Assembly (NCBI RefSeq): GCF_964340395.1 | Contig: NC_135569.1 | Coordinates: 17,408,257-17,472,256, forward strand | Reading direction: 5' to 3' | DNA from: Glandiceps talaboti | Taxonomy: Eukaryota; Hemichordata; Enteropneusta; Spengelidae | Length of the DNA: 64,000 nt | Shown here: piece after piece, positions 45,711 to 58,645 of the stretch | Layout: every line of letters starts with the position of its first letter | Position numbering within the stretch: position 1 is the first letter of the stretch | Translations under genes and position numbers: made by a program | The notes under the pieces: model-generated | What the model saw: only the letters and a program-made list of their open reading frames with translations | What the model was told of the DNA's origin: nothing | Database searches by the model: none

Positions 45711-47757
45711 ATCCACAGTGATGCTGTCAATTTCAAAACAATTAGATATGCAAATATTGAAGGTTGTGCTGACTTTGCCACTTTGCTGATAAAGTTATTA
45801 GTCAAATGTAGATGAAATGTTTGTTACAATAATTCTTGTATTATGGACATTACGTACATTGTTATGAATAATTGGCTATTCCTCAATCAATTATTTAGTA
45901 AGTTTTTGTAAAAAATTATATTTTTAGCTTCTTCTCAAATACTACTCGTCAGAATGCTTTGATATCTGGCATGTCAATGCGCAGAGGGTGGCTTGCTCAG
46001 ATTTGTTAATTTCAAGTCAGTGCATGCTCTTTTCTATTTTTTGCGAATTTTTGTTTATATTTATTAAATATGTAAATTAGATGCATGCACATTGCTTATT
46101 GCGCATTGTGACAAATGCTATATTGGAAATCAGCCCACTAGACTGAAGTAAACAGCCACGTTTCAAAAGACACCATTGACAGCAGACAAAAGGCAATGTA
46201 ATATGCTATACAATTCTACGCATCGTGCACCCTCGGTGACAAGTGCCTGTGTTGCACACTTCAGCACAAATCCGAATCCTGCACTCTAGGCCCTTCTACA
46301 GAATAGTACATTCCAGGAAACAAGATGGCATGCAGATGGAATGTGCTGAGATCTAGGTGAACAAAAGGTTTTTGATCCTGATAAATGATAAAAGGAGACT
46401 TGAATGATCATAACTTAGGCTAGATAGGGTTTGTAACATTCTAGTTTATTTACAAATTGACTTTTAATATCGATTAGACCTCTAAATTTGGCTCAGGCAG
46501 TCCATGTGTGTTCCAGGCATCAGGGTTCTCCACAGCTAGCACAGGCCAAAATAGCCTTGCAGGCCACAACACCTTCATGGACTCCTACATCCACTGATCC
46601 TATTCTATGAGCACAAAATCAGAACTGCTTAAACAATAGCAGCAGCTTCACAGATGTAAAAATAAACAATGAACCATAAAAATCTCATGAGAGAACAATG
46701 TAGGTGATCTTTAATTACAAGAATGACAAATACTATTCACAAAGACGAAGTATGAACTGGCTACATCAAATCAATGCCTGCATGAAGACTATGTGTGAAT
46801 AGAAATTCGATGTACATTCTTCAGTGTCGTGGAAGAGTTTAAAAGACTAATGTACCTTTCGATAAAGTGGCGATGTTATCAGTTTCATGTTCAATTTTAC
46901 CCTGAAAACACTTTTAGTTTGCAGTTTGACATCGAACGGTAATATCGTATGACTGTGATGAAAGAGCATGGATTTTTCAATATGGCAGCCATGACATCAC
47001 AAACTATCACAAGTTTTTGGAGTCCTTAATAGTAAAGTATAGTAAGTCTTACATTTCACAAGATTTTGAACAAACACAATGCCTGCATGTAGCATACACA
47101 AACTTTTAGTGTTTGAAAATCTACTTTATCTGTGGACATTTAGATTGAAATAATTTCAGCTTTCCTAAGGAAAATAATCAAAAACACTGGTTTCTTATTG
47201 GTGCTAATCGTTTGAAGTGAGTAATAAATTGGCCTTTAACTTTCCTTTAGCCATATACTACCTGTTTTTTATTATGATGTACTTTGATTTCATCATTAAG
47301 TTACTCATGAATATTAATTAGTTTGTTATGTAAATTTATGCTAATTTATTCTAATGAGCTACTAGAGCTACTAGAGAACGCTGTAATATATGTGGTAGCC
47401 TGCAAATTTGTGCAATGTCTGAAACAGGGCTAGAAAGTCTAAAACAAAACTGTATTGTGAGAGTTGAACAACAGAACCACTTCTACACATGGTACCAAAA
47501 AACAAACAAACAGCAGAGCTATTCTGACCGATAGGTCACTTGTTGAAAGTTTGGATGGAACGAAACTTCTAGTAAAATGTATGTATAACGTGTTTCTGTG
47601 TTCATTTTGTCATTACTGATGACAGTTAATGGGTGAAAGATAGCTTACATCCATTGATCACTTCATTCTCATACTCCCATCACAATTTTGAACTTACTTT
47701 CCATTTACATTCAATGATTATCCTTCTATAATTAAATTGTGATGTTCCTTTATTAGT
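45711..47757. other. Unique sequence, no gene supported
   Basis: A stretch at 46130-46580 has higher GC and some exon-like words, but each frame through its possible exon (acceptor near 46303, donor near 46355) contains a stop. I therefore leave it unannotated as coding. The rest is AT-rich. Confidence 0.35.
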
Positions 47758-48425
47758 TAGTCCCCGCCGGACGGGGACTTATGGATTGGGTTCCGTTTGA
47801 CCGTCCGTCCGTCCCTCCGCAGCCGTTTGTTTCTTGGAGATGCCTAGACCGATTTTTTTCAAACTTGGTACAGGGGCAACATACTATGGCATGCATATGC
47901 ACGTTGTTTTATGATAGGATCCAATATGGCTGCCTAGCAGCCATTTTGTTTGCGAATTTTCCCTGTCCAAAGCCATAACTCAGACATGCGTGAACAGATC
48001 TCATTCAAAGTTGCTATTAGGATAGTGTTATATGACATACATGTGCATATCCATTGTTGTCGTGATATGATCCAATATGGCTGCCTGGCAGCCATTTTGT
48101 TTGCGAATTTTCCATGTCCAAAGCCATAACTCAGACATGCTTGAACAGATCTCATTCAAAGTTGGTATTAGCACAGTGTTCTATGACATACATGTGCATA
48201 TCCATTTTCGTCATGATACAATCCGATATGGCTGCCTGGCAGCCATTTTGTTGGCACAGTTTTCTTGTCCAACGTCATAACTCAGACATGCTTGAACAGA
48301 GTAGTGATATCAAAAACAACCATATGAGGCCAAACAACATTAACCAGGTTTGAAAATGACAACATAAACTGCCAGTTCCTTAAAACCCAATCATAGCGGG
48401 GAGTATGTCATTTTCAATGACTTGT
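47758..48425 (+). mobile_element. Family A element, copy 4
   Basis: The 5' hairpin is shortened: AGTCCCCG and CGGGGACT flank only CCGGA (47759-47779), as if the inner stem had been deleted. A very short microsatellite and about three core units follow. The 3' unique part differs from copies 1 and 2 around 48300-48375, but the terminal AACCCAATCATA, GCGGGGAGT and the hairpin GTCATT-TTC-AATGAC are kept, ending CTTGT at 48425. Confidence 0.85.
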
Positions 48426-51240
48426 TGTTATTGTATAATCTTCCTGTTACCATGGAAAATGGCTTAGTTTGGATAAAATACATTTACTTTTACTTCCACT
48501 TATGAATAGCCCATGAGTTCTAAATAACCCTGTTTAAATGTCAGAATTATAAAAAAAAATCCCCCACATTGTGGAATACTTGAGATGAAAGAACAACAAC
48601 ATAAATCAGTCTCATTTAAGTGATAGTGGTAAAATTGTCGAAAACTCAGCAAGCTTTAACTTGAGTCAAACTGATAATTAGTATTCAGGAAAGGCATAAA
48701 TCATGCGTAATTACCTCTGAAAAGACAGCGCTTTCACGTGTCTATGCTAAGACAAACGAGATCTGGACAAAACTCGACACATCAGGAAGGATGTATAATA
48801 GGAAAGAGATAGCTGTTTTATGTACTGGCTGCTATAGGCCTCATCTCAAGTTTGATCCAGCTTCCATTATCTTGCCGTGAGTGATTACATGATCATATGA
48901 TTAAAAAGCTAAGGTGATAAAAGAGGGGGGATGCGGTTATGTGCAGCTGCGCGTCCTCGGATAGTATTCTAATAGGGAGACAAGTGTTTGTTGATACGTA
49001 TACAATAGTCAACCCATGAATAGTCACCACTATAATAGCTAGATTAAAGGGTTTGGAAGCCCAGCAGATGTTTCCCGGTGATGCTTTGCAAATAAAGTTG
49101 AAACTGTAACTGGTCTGGAGGAAGATCTTCAAATCGAAACTGAATAATATTCCTGAGTAAACATCCGGAATGGCAAATTTTAATTGAAATCGTCGACGCA
49201 GAAGACTTAAGATCATAAACTGGTAATTTTTGAAGTCGGATGCTGACTTATACTCATTTAAGAAATAGAGAGATTTATTTAAGGTTGTTTGGATTTATTA
49301 TGAAATTGAAATTGGGGAATGAATTCGAATAAAATTCTGGAACTATGCTAATTCAGTGATTTTATTAATGTGTCTTAAATTGTGTGGTTTGCCAGGAGAA
49401 CTCAGTATTTCTGCCACCACAATGGCTAGGTTGGTATTTCTATTACATCCTACTACCGTGTGGTGTGTACGTCCATCTTCCCTTACTATTCTGCCAGAAG
49501 GCAGATGGCCCTTTATGTACTACTGAAGCGTTGCTTTTCTAAGATAAATCGCCTCTCTTATCCTTTGGGGTCACTCTATTATACTCAGGATTAAGAGACA
49601 ATAGGTTTTTTGTCTCTTCTGTCTTGAAACACAGAGAAGGTCTCACCATCTGCAGCCTGCCTGCAGTAATTGTCACTCTGTAGACAACAAGGCAGTTTTT
49701 TTTTTTTACTTGGGGGTTGATTGTTTGAGGGATTGTTTATGGCTTGTCGAACAATGCATACGTACTGGGAGGAGTAGTCAGTCAATAGGACAGTGTGTGT
49801 TGGAAGCTACGTCTTCTTTTTAACAGCTCAGCCGAGGTGTCCTTATGGGGACATGATTACAGTTGTGTTAGAGTATAATGAGTAAGCAGATGTAAATTTG
49901 GCTGCCCACTACTTTATTATTGTGCACTTAATGGCCATGTTTTGTTAGCCTGAGCAATGTGGCAGTCTTGTGTGCCTATCCTGAGTGGGAACAAAACAAA
50001 GTACATATAAGAGTCATGATTTTCAAAATGTTATGGATAGCCTTTTATTGGGCTAGCAGTACTAGTGGGGAACATTTTGAGTTTTAAGATAATATTCAAG
50101 TGAAAATTTTAGATAGTTACCAATAGATATGAAAAGCTGAGATGTATTCTATGTATACTAACTGGGAAAATATACTTTTTTTTTTTTATTTTTTTTTTTA
50201 CAAAACTGAAAATTTAGGTGAAAATTTATTGAAACATTTCCAAAAGATAGGAAAAGCTAAGCATTACATTTTGTATGTACCAGTGAGAAAAAATATGCTC
50301 AACATTTTGAAACTTTTGAGAAGATTTTTTGTACAGAAGCTTGACAATTTTGGTGAAAATGTAAACATTTTCCAAAAGATATCAAACACTGTGATATAGA
50401 TGCAGATTTTAAAACACTATCTAAAGTATTTTAAAATTTTACCAAATGAGACTTGTTAAACTACACCAAAATCAACATTCTTTCAAATGTTGCATGCTTT
50501 CTTCTTCAAAGACAACAGCCTTGCAAATTGATGTGAAGCTAGGGAGTCCAATTATGCAGGTGTTTATTCCATCCTTGGTATTTTTTAGACACTTGGAGAT
50601 GATAAAATAGTGACTAAAGCTAACCACTTAGACTTTATAAAGTGTAAGAGATGTAGACTATAAAGCTCTCTGTAAGATTCACATATGTCCATGATCTATA
50701 GCTGTCAGTTCATAGTTAGCGTCACACTCTAGTCATGACAAAAAACATTTTATTCAAAAGCATTATTTAACCATTATTTTATTTAATAGCATTATTTAAC
50801 CATTATTTTGAAAACTTCACTTGTACATTCATGTGATGTGATCAAACATTTTAAATATAAAGAAATTAAAATTAAACTCTTTTTGATTATTTTTGCATAA
50901 TTCAGTTGTTTTGTTTTGTGTGATGTGATAGCTATTTGACAATTGTAAATAATCATAGTAAATCACAACTATTTTCAAGAATTCAGATCTTTACACATAA
51001 ATATGTTTGATTAACGATTAACCATTATACCCTAAGAAGGGAAAATGAAAATTTATTATTTCACATAATTCAACTGTTTTTACCTTTCTGTTAGGTTCTT
51101 TGAGAAAGTAGCATGAAATGATAAACATCTATCTTAATTAAAACAATATGGTTGTCAAGAATTCAAAACTGAAAGCAAAAATGTGAATTCTCTTTAAAGT
51201 CAGTTTAAGTTGAATATTCAACATGTATACAAAATGTGTT
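48426..51240. other. Mixed unique sequence, no gene recognised
   Basis: Includes a balanced, CpG-containing block at 48640-49260 listed separately. At 50091-50400 a unit of about 120 bp (GGTGAAAATTTA, CCAAAAGATANGAAAAGC, GTATGTACNANTGAGAAAA) is repeated about three times with strong decay; the plus frame 50142-50399 arises from it. A homopolymer T-rich tract lies at 50176-50200. Confidence 0.4.
48640..49260. promoter_or_regulatory. Candidate conserved non-coding block
   Basis: More GC and CpG than its flanks, with homeodomain-type words (GCGTAATTACC, GTGATTACATGATCATATGATTA), an E-box CAGCTG and GCTTTGCAAATAAAG. No open frame or splice signals that I trust. Enhancer-like by composition only. 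Confidence 0.2.
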
Positions 51241-51720
51241 TCTATCTCAACATGAGATTTGGTCAAAAATCAGTAATTCCAAAACTACAGAGCAGATTTG
51301 ACTGAAATTTGGTAGGATGATTCTTAGGAGTATTTAGTTTAAGAATTGTTCATGATGTGGTTATCCCATCAGTGATATGCAAATTAGGACTAAAATTTGT
51401 CTTTTTGGTCAAAAATCTGTAATTCAAAACTATTGAGCAGATTGGGATGACATTTAATGGGGGAGGCCTATAGGGATGTGTATATGAAGATGTAGTCACA
51501 ATATGATCATCCCATTAGCAATATGCAAATTTTGGTCAAAAACTTATATCTTGAAAACTACACGGTGAATGGGACTGAAATTTGGTAGGGATGTTTCTGG
51601 AGGTGTTATCTACAGTTTTTGTTTAAAACATTTTGACACAACCGGCCCAAGCAACCATGGCCACGACCTTAGCAACATTGTGATAATGCATATATATTAC
51701 AAGTGATAATGCATATATAT
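51241..51720 (+). mobile_element. Dispersed repeat family B, 5'-truncated copy
   Basis: Core units with TTTGGTCAAAAATCNGTAAT and GAGCAGATTNG (near 51265, 51410 and 51530) and the 3' words CTTATATCTTGAAAACTAC, GGTGAATGGGACTGAAATTT and AGCAACCATGGCC match 42240-42540 in order. It has lost the microsatellite start and the final palindromic end, and stops in a 28-bp duplicated GATAATGCATATATATTACA word. Confidence 0.75.
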
Positions 51721-52900
51721 TACAAGGATAAGGAGAGATGGGTACCATCCTAGGAAAGTATTGACACTGATATGCTAGAATACTTTAGTCAAGGTTCTAT
51801 TTTTATTTTTATTAGGTTTCCTTTTTATCTTAAAGAACAAGAAACATTATAGAAATATTAAATTAAAAGTGATGAAATTGTAAACGACAAATATGAAATA
51901 GGGAAGTATGTGATTGTAGAAGGCCAAGTATGTGCTTATTGATTTGTTAAATAATCGTACAGCAGCGAATCATATTCCATCCATAACGTTCAACTATGAA
52001 AAAGTGTAATTCATTCAAAAATTATAGGGTTCACAGGTATCCAATAGGAGCAAGTCAATTAATTGATCACCACTTTTACAAAGTTTGACTATAAAAAAAC
52101 TTAAATAAAAAATTGTATTGTTCAACATTTCTCCCTCTTTAGGTGCCAAGGTGTACAAACCATAGACAATAAGTATTTAAAGTCAAATCCATTTACCAGC
52201 TATGTGTCATCACTTTCACTCTTATCAATCGCTTGGTAAATATTTAAACCATCCTTTAGTAATTCCATCAAGAGTTTAATTTAAACGTTGAGTCTAAGTA
52301 TTATAGAATTACAGTGTCTGCTATCCGTCAACCATTAACACTTATCACTTGAACATTTCACCACTATCTCTTACTCAATCATCTTGTACTACCTAGCTCC
52401 CTAAGGAATCATAATTAATGGTGATAAATGTCAGGTTAGGGAGTCCCTTGGTGACCATTAAAGTGGTCTTGCTTTATCAGCTTATCCTCATCCTAAGTGT
52501 TTGAGTCACTGAAAGTGTTAAGATGAAAAGAGAAGAGATACATCTAGTAAAGTTGGTGTGTCTGGATCACTAACATGCGACTCAAGATTGACGCAATCAA
52601 ATCTACTAGAGGCAAAGTAATGAAATTGAAGGAAATTGAAGGATTGACAAAACAGGTAGTTTTTTGTTGTAATTGAGTGTAATAGCTATGTGTATCTTGA
52701 CTACCGAATTGTACCAATAAAGTTACCTTTTGTTACACACTCAATTTCTATTATTTCAAACCAAAAACGTTTCCTATCATTTCTGTTTCATAGAAACTTA
52801 GTAATTTGTTACACAAAAAACCCTGCTGAAATTGTTTTGCTTGCCTACAATGCAACTATGCTTTATAAAAAGGAATGTCAGTTAAAATATAGTTATGTAT
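51721..52900. other. Unique sequence, no gene recognised
   Basis: AT-rich. The part 52280-52560 has fewer A/T runs and may be conserved, but nothing is diagnostic. The open frame 52690-52911 (plus) is not recognised. Confidence 0.35.
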
Positions 52901-53090
52901 TGAGTTATTAGTTCTTGTTCAATGTGATTGGCTAGAGATGACTAACGTACTGAGTTATTAGTTCTTGTTCAATGTGATTGGCTAGAGATGACTAACGTAC
53001 TGAGTTATTAGTTCTTGTTCAATGTGATTGGCTAGAGATGACTAACGTACTGAGTTATTAGTTCTTGTTCAATGTGATTGGCTAGAGATG
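52901..53090. repeat. 50-bp minisatellite, about 4 units
   Basis: TGAGTTATTAGTTCTTGTTC starts at 52901, 52951, 53001 and 53051; the unit also has AATGTGATTGGCTAGAGATG and ACTAACGTAC. The last unit lacks the final ten bases. Each unit carries GATTGGCT, an inverted CCAAT word. Confidence 0.95.
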
Positions 53091-53310
53091 TACCGGTAGT
53101 AAAAGTTGAATGATTAGACAAGTTTAAGGAAAGTTGGTGGTTATTTTAATGTATGCACAAAAAGCATACCTGTAGTGATAAAAACAATTGAAAACTGGAT
53201 GGCCATATTGGGTGTGATGGGGTGAACTAGGATATGTGGAAAAGGGTGGGGATGGACTCTGGTGTTCTCCCTAAACATTTGAATAATAGTTCACCAATCC
53301 ATGAATTGAC
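53091..53310. other. Short spacer
   Basis: No recognised content between two minisatellites. Confidence 0.4.
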
Positions 53311-53605
53311 TACATTATATTGTGATGTAAATGATTGATTAGCATAACAATACATTATATTGTGATACACATGATTGATAACATAACAATACATTATATA
53401 TTGTGATATAAATGATCGATTAACATAACTACATTTTATTGTGATATAAATGGTTGATTAGCATAACATACATTCTATTGTGATATAAATGGTTGATTAG
53501 CATAACATACATTCTATTGTGATATAAATGGTTGATTAGCATAACAATACATTCTATTGTGATATAAATGATTGATTAGCATAACAATACATTCTATTGT
53601 GATGT
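53311..53605. repeat. 39-bp minisatellite, about 7.5 units
   Basis: ACATTNTATTGTGATATAAA and TGNTTGATTAGCATAACAAT recur at 39-40 bp spacing. The first units are more varied (GATGTAAATG, GATACACATG) than the last, so the right side expanded later. Confidence 0.92.
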
Positions 53606-55091
53606 GAATTGCCAGTGTCCTTGTCATTATTTTCTTGCCAGAATACTTCACCAATCAAATTTATTGTACTTTAAGATAAAATGAAAAATACGTTAAATAT
53701 ATTGTAAACATCTCAACAATTTGTTTGTCTTTACCTGTAAATCCCCCCTGAATTTTTATTGTTAAGCATTGTTTGAAGTTCTAGAAATTGCAGATTTTAA
53801 TGCAGATAAAAATAATTAGTAACAGTAGCTGGTCGTTAGAAAATGTTGAATTTGAGGTGTATAGATTACCAAGGTTAACTAGGCCTATAGCTGTAAGCAA
53901 TGCAAAGTTAATTTCTTTTCTAAATATTGGCTCTAATGTTACTCATGAAATATTAGCCATTAGTGTAGCAGGATACGAAGTGATAGCTAATGTAGCCAGA
54001 ATTCTATTGACTTAGTCAACTACAGTAAAGGGAAGTAATTCACAAATGGACCAGTACGTCTTACACGACTAATTTATAAGTCAAAAACATGAAACTGCTA
54101 GTAAAGGAAATGTTTTTCATTCTACATATGTGCTTATTGTATTATTTTTAGTGGTTTTTTTTTTTTTACACAAATCTATTAACACCAAGATGGTTCATTT
54201 GGTAAAATGCAAATTATATGCTAATTACACATGGTAGAAAATTGCCCATGTATTATTTCATTGGCTGAATGTTATTATTTTGTTTATTTTTCTGCTATGT
54301 AAACCGATGCTTATAAACATGCATTGAACACATAGTAATTTGTGGTCTTTTTGAAAAAAAATAAGAATTATGTTTTTTGTTTTTTTTGTATTATTCAATT
54401 AAACATCTTTCATTGAAAGGAAAAGTCTTTCAAAAAAATAAAATAAAATAAAGTCTTGTGTTGCATATGATTGGCATAATGGGGTTCACGTTTGGAAGGT
54501 AAAATTATTACAGTATATATATATATAAATAGTGAGAATTTATGCGACTAATGTTTTTTATCACTATGTATAAAAATACAACAAAATACTAATAATAGTA
54601 TAGAATTTAACTTAGTAAAATGAATGAATTGAAAGGCCAAGCCCAAACCCAGCAGTTACTTAAACAGAGTCTGATATTGTCTGAAATTAATAATTCTCTA
54701 TTTTCATGCACACATTACATCTATGTAAGGCTTGCTAAAACACAGATGTTGAATAATACAGTCAATTTTCCGACATTTTGACAATGTGAGATCCTCCACC
54801 GATTGGGACGTATTATATTGTCAGAAATGAAGACAGATAGATCATCCATTAGCGTTGAAAACGTTCCTAGTACTCCAGTCGACAGAGATGATGAGGAGAA
54901 CATAGGAACCTATAAGAGCTGTATATTGTTAAGTAGCAGTTTTAATAATTTAAGTGAAATGGACTGATGATGGAGACGGCTCAGTTTGCCAAGACTCAAA
55001 GTAATTTGAATGTGGAAGTACAACATATGGTAGTGACATATAGATGACATGATTATGGCTCAACTGTACTGTAATTTATCATTAGGAGTCA
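53606..55091. other. AT-rich sequence, mostly featureless
   Basis: Contains short homopolymer runs, TATATATATATA near 54517 and an open frame at 53788-54015 (plus) with no recognisable domain. A short exon-like frame is listed separately. Confidence 0.35.
54827..54967 (+). CDS. Exon-like short open frame, unrecognised
   Basis: A 46-codon frame that begins at an ATG and reads through a hydrophilic Ser/Asp/Glu-rich stretch with several CpG sites, unlike the surrounding AT-rich DNA. It could be an exon entered from an acceptor at TATTATATTGTCAG (ends 54824), but the pyrimidine tract is poor and no strong donor follows. I do not recognise the peptide. It may well be chance. Confidence 0.15.
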   Translation: MKTDRSSISVENVPSTPVDRDDEENIGTYKSCILLSSSFNNLSEMD

Positions 55092-58000
55092 TCGTTTATC
55101 ACTGACTAACAAGAAACGTTTACCACTGTTTAGCAAGAAGTGTACCACTGACTAGCAAGAAGTGTACCACTGACTAGCAAGAAGTGTACCACTGACTAGC
55201 AATAAGTGTACCACTGACTAGCAAGAAGTGTACCACTGACTAGCAAGAAGTGTACCACTGACTAGCAATAAGTATACCACTGACTAGCAAGAAGGGTACC
55301 ACTGACTAGCAAGAAGTGTACCACTGACTAGCAATAAGTATACCACTGACTAGCAAGAAGTGTACCACTGACTAGCAAGAAGTGTACCACTGACTAGCAA
55401 TAAGTGTACCACTGACGACTAGCAAGAAGTGTACCACTGACTAGCAAGAAGTGTACCAATGACTAGCAAGAAGTGTACCACTGACTAGCAATAAGTGTAC
55501 CACTGACTAGCAATAAGTATACCACTGACTAACAAGAAGTGTACCACTGACTAGCAATAAGTGTACCACTGACTAGCAAGAAGTGTACCACTGACTAGCA
55601 AGAAGTGTACCACTGACTAGCAAGAAGTGTACCACTGACTAGCAATAAGTGTACCACTGACTAGCAAGAAGTGTACCACTGACTAGCAAGAAGTGTACCA
55701 CTGACTAGCAATAAGTATACCACTGACTAACAAGAAGTGTACCACTGACTAGCAATAAGTATACCACTGACTAGCAATAAGTGTACCACTGATTAGCAAT
55801 AAGTGTACCACTGACTAGCAAGAAGTGTACCACTGACTAGCAATAAGTATACCACTGACTAGCAATAAGTGTACCACTGACTAGCAAGAAGTGTACCACT
55901 GACTAGCAAGAAGTGTACCACTGACTAGCAATAAGTGTACCACTGACTAGCAATAAGTGTACCACTGACTAGCAATAAGTGTACCACTGACTAGCAAGAA
56001 GTGTACCACTGACTAGCAAGAAGTGTACCACTGACTAGCAATAAGTGTACCACTGACTAGCAATAAGTGTACCACTGACTAGCAATAAGTGTACCACTGA
56101 CTAGCAATAAGTATACCACTGACTAGCAATAAGTGTACCACTGACTAACAAGAGGTGTACCACTGACTAGCAAGAAGTGTACCACTGACTAGCAATAAGT
56201 GTACCACTGACTAGCAATAAGTGTACCACTGACTAGCAATAAGTATACCACTGACTAGCAATAAGTGTACCACTGACTAACAAGAGGTGTACCACTGACT
56301 AGCAAGAAGTGTACCACTGACTAGCAATAAGTGTACCACTGACTAGCAATAAGTGTACCACTGACTAACAAGAGGTGTACCACTGACTAGCAAGAAGTGT
56401 ACCACTGACTAGCAAGAGGTGTACCACTGACTAGCAAGAAGTGTACCACTGACTAACAAGAAGTGTACCACTGACTAGCAATAAGTGTACCACTGACTAG
56501 CAAGAAGTGTACCACTGACTAGCAAGAAGTGTACCACTGACTAGCAATAAGTGTACCACTGACTAGCAAGAAGTGTACCACTGACTAGCAATAAGTGTAC
56601 CACTGACTAGCAAGAAGTATACCACTGACTAGCAATAAGTGTACCAATGACTAGCAATAAGTGTACCACTGACTAGCAAGAAGTGTACCACTGACTAGCA
56701 AGAGGTGTACCACTGACTAGCAAGAAGTGTACCACTGACTAACAAGAAGTATACCACTGACTAGCAATAAGTGTACCACTGACTAGCAAGAAGTATACCA
56801 CTGACTAGCAATAAGTGTACCAATGACTAGCAATAAGTATACCACTGACTAGCAAGAAGTGTACCACTGACTAACAAGAAGTATACCACTGACTAGCAAT
56901 AAGTGTACCAATGACTAGCAATAAGTGTACCACTGACTAGCAATAAGTGTACAACTGACTAGCAAGAAGCATTTACCACTGATTAGCAAGAAGTGTACCA
57001 CTGACTAGCAATAAGTGTACCACTGACTAGCAATAAGTGTACCACTGACTAGCAAGAAGTGTACCACTGACTAGCAATAAGTATACCACTGACAAGCAAG
57101 AAGTGTACCACTGACTAGCAAGAAGTGTACCACTGACTAGCAATAAGTGTACCACTGACTAGCAATAAGTGTACCACTGACTGGCAAGAAGTGTACCACT
57201 GACTGGCAATAAGTGTACCACTGACTGGCAAGAAGTGTACCACTGACTGGCAATAAGTGTACCACTGACTAGCAATAAGTGTACCACTGACTAGCAATAA
57301 GTGTACCACTGACTAGCAAGAAGTGTACCACTGACTAGCAATAAGTGTACCACTGACTAGCAATAAGTGTACCACTGACTAGCAATAAGTGTACCACTGA
57401 CTAGCAATAAGTGTACCACTGACTAGCAATAAGTATACCACTGACTAGCAATAAGTGTACCACTGACTAGCAATAAGTGTACCACTGACTAGCAATAAGT
57501 GTACCACTGACTAGCAAGAAGTATACCACTGACTAGCAAGAAGTGTACCACTGACTAGCAATAAGTGTACCACTGACTAGCAAGAAGTGTACCACTGACT
57601 AGCAAGAAGTGTACCACTGACTAGCAATAAGTGTACCACTGACTAGCAAGAAGTGTACCACTGACTAGCAATAAGTGTACCACTGACTAGCAAGAAGTGT
57701 ACCACTGACTAGCAATAAGTGTACAACTGACTAGCAATAAGTGTACCACTGACTAGCAATAAGTGTACCACTGACTAGCAAGAAGTGTACCACTGACTAG
57801 CAAGAAGTATACCACTGACTAGCAATAAGTGTACAACTGACTAGCAATAAGTGTACCACTGACTAGCAAGAAGGGTACCACTGACTAGCAAGAAGTGTAC
57901 CGCTGACTAGCAATAAGTGTACCACTGACAAGCAAGAAGTGTACCACTGACTAGCAATAAGTGTACCACTGACTAGCAATAAGTGTACCACTGACTAGCA

Positions 58001-58515
58001 AGAAGTGTACCACTGACTAGCAAGAAGTGTACCACTGACTAGCAAGAAGTATACCACTGACTAGCAAGAAGTATACCACTGACTAGCAAGAAGTGTACCA
58101 CTGACTAGCAATAAGTGTACCACTGACTAGCAAGAAGGGTACCACTGATAAGCAAGAAGTGTACCACTGACTAGCAATAAGTGTACCACTGACTAGCAAT
58201 AAGTATACCACTGACTAGCAATAAGTGTACAACTGACTAGCAAGAAGCATTTACCACTGATTAGCAAGAAGTGTACCACTGACTAGCAATAAGTGTACCA
58301 CTGACTAGCAATAAGTGTACCACTGACTAGCAATAAGTGTACCACTGACTAGATAAGTGTACCACTGACTAGCAAGAAGTGTACAACTGACTAGCAATAA
58401 GTATACCACTGATTAGCAAGAAGTGTACCACTGACTAGCAATAAGTGTACCACTGACTAGCAAGAAGTGTACCACTGACTAGCAATAAGTATAACACTGA
58501 TTAGCAAGAAGCATT
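55092..58515. repeat. 22-bp minisatellite, about 155 units, largest array in the window
   Basis: The unit is GTGTACCACTGACTAGCA plus AGAA or ATAA. Two sites vary freely: AAGAAGT against AATAAGT, and GTGTACC against GTATACC. Rarer variants (CTGGC, CTAACAAGAG, GTACAACTG, GACAAGC) mark local blocks. A long variant, GAAGCATTTACCACTGATT, occurs at about 56968 and 58246, 1278 bp apart, with several identical neighbouring units; related GTTTACCACTGTTT and GATTAGCAAGAAGCATTTT words mark both array ends. Confidence 0.97.
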
Positions 58516-58645
58516 TTACCTACATATTGCCTAGTAAAATACCCAGGAATGCAGGTAGATTTTACCTACATATTGCCTAGTAAAATACCCAGGAATGCAG
58601 GTAGATTTTACCTATATATTGCCTTTCACAAAAACACTGCTATAC
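58516..58645 (-). repeat. Dispersed repeat family D, minus-strand copy
   Basis: Two and a half units of about 53 bp contain TTTTACCTACATATTGCC, TAGTAAAATACCCAGGAATG and CAGGTAGATTTTACC. CAGGTAGATTTTACC and AAAAACACTG are reverse complements of words in 19475-19589. The copy abuts the right end of the 22-bp array. Confidence 0.65.

Noticed and set aside
46303-46355. Possible small internal exon with acceptor and donor-like sites
   Set aside because: All three frames between the sites contain a stop codon.
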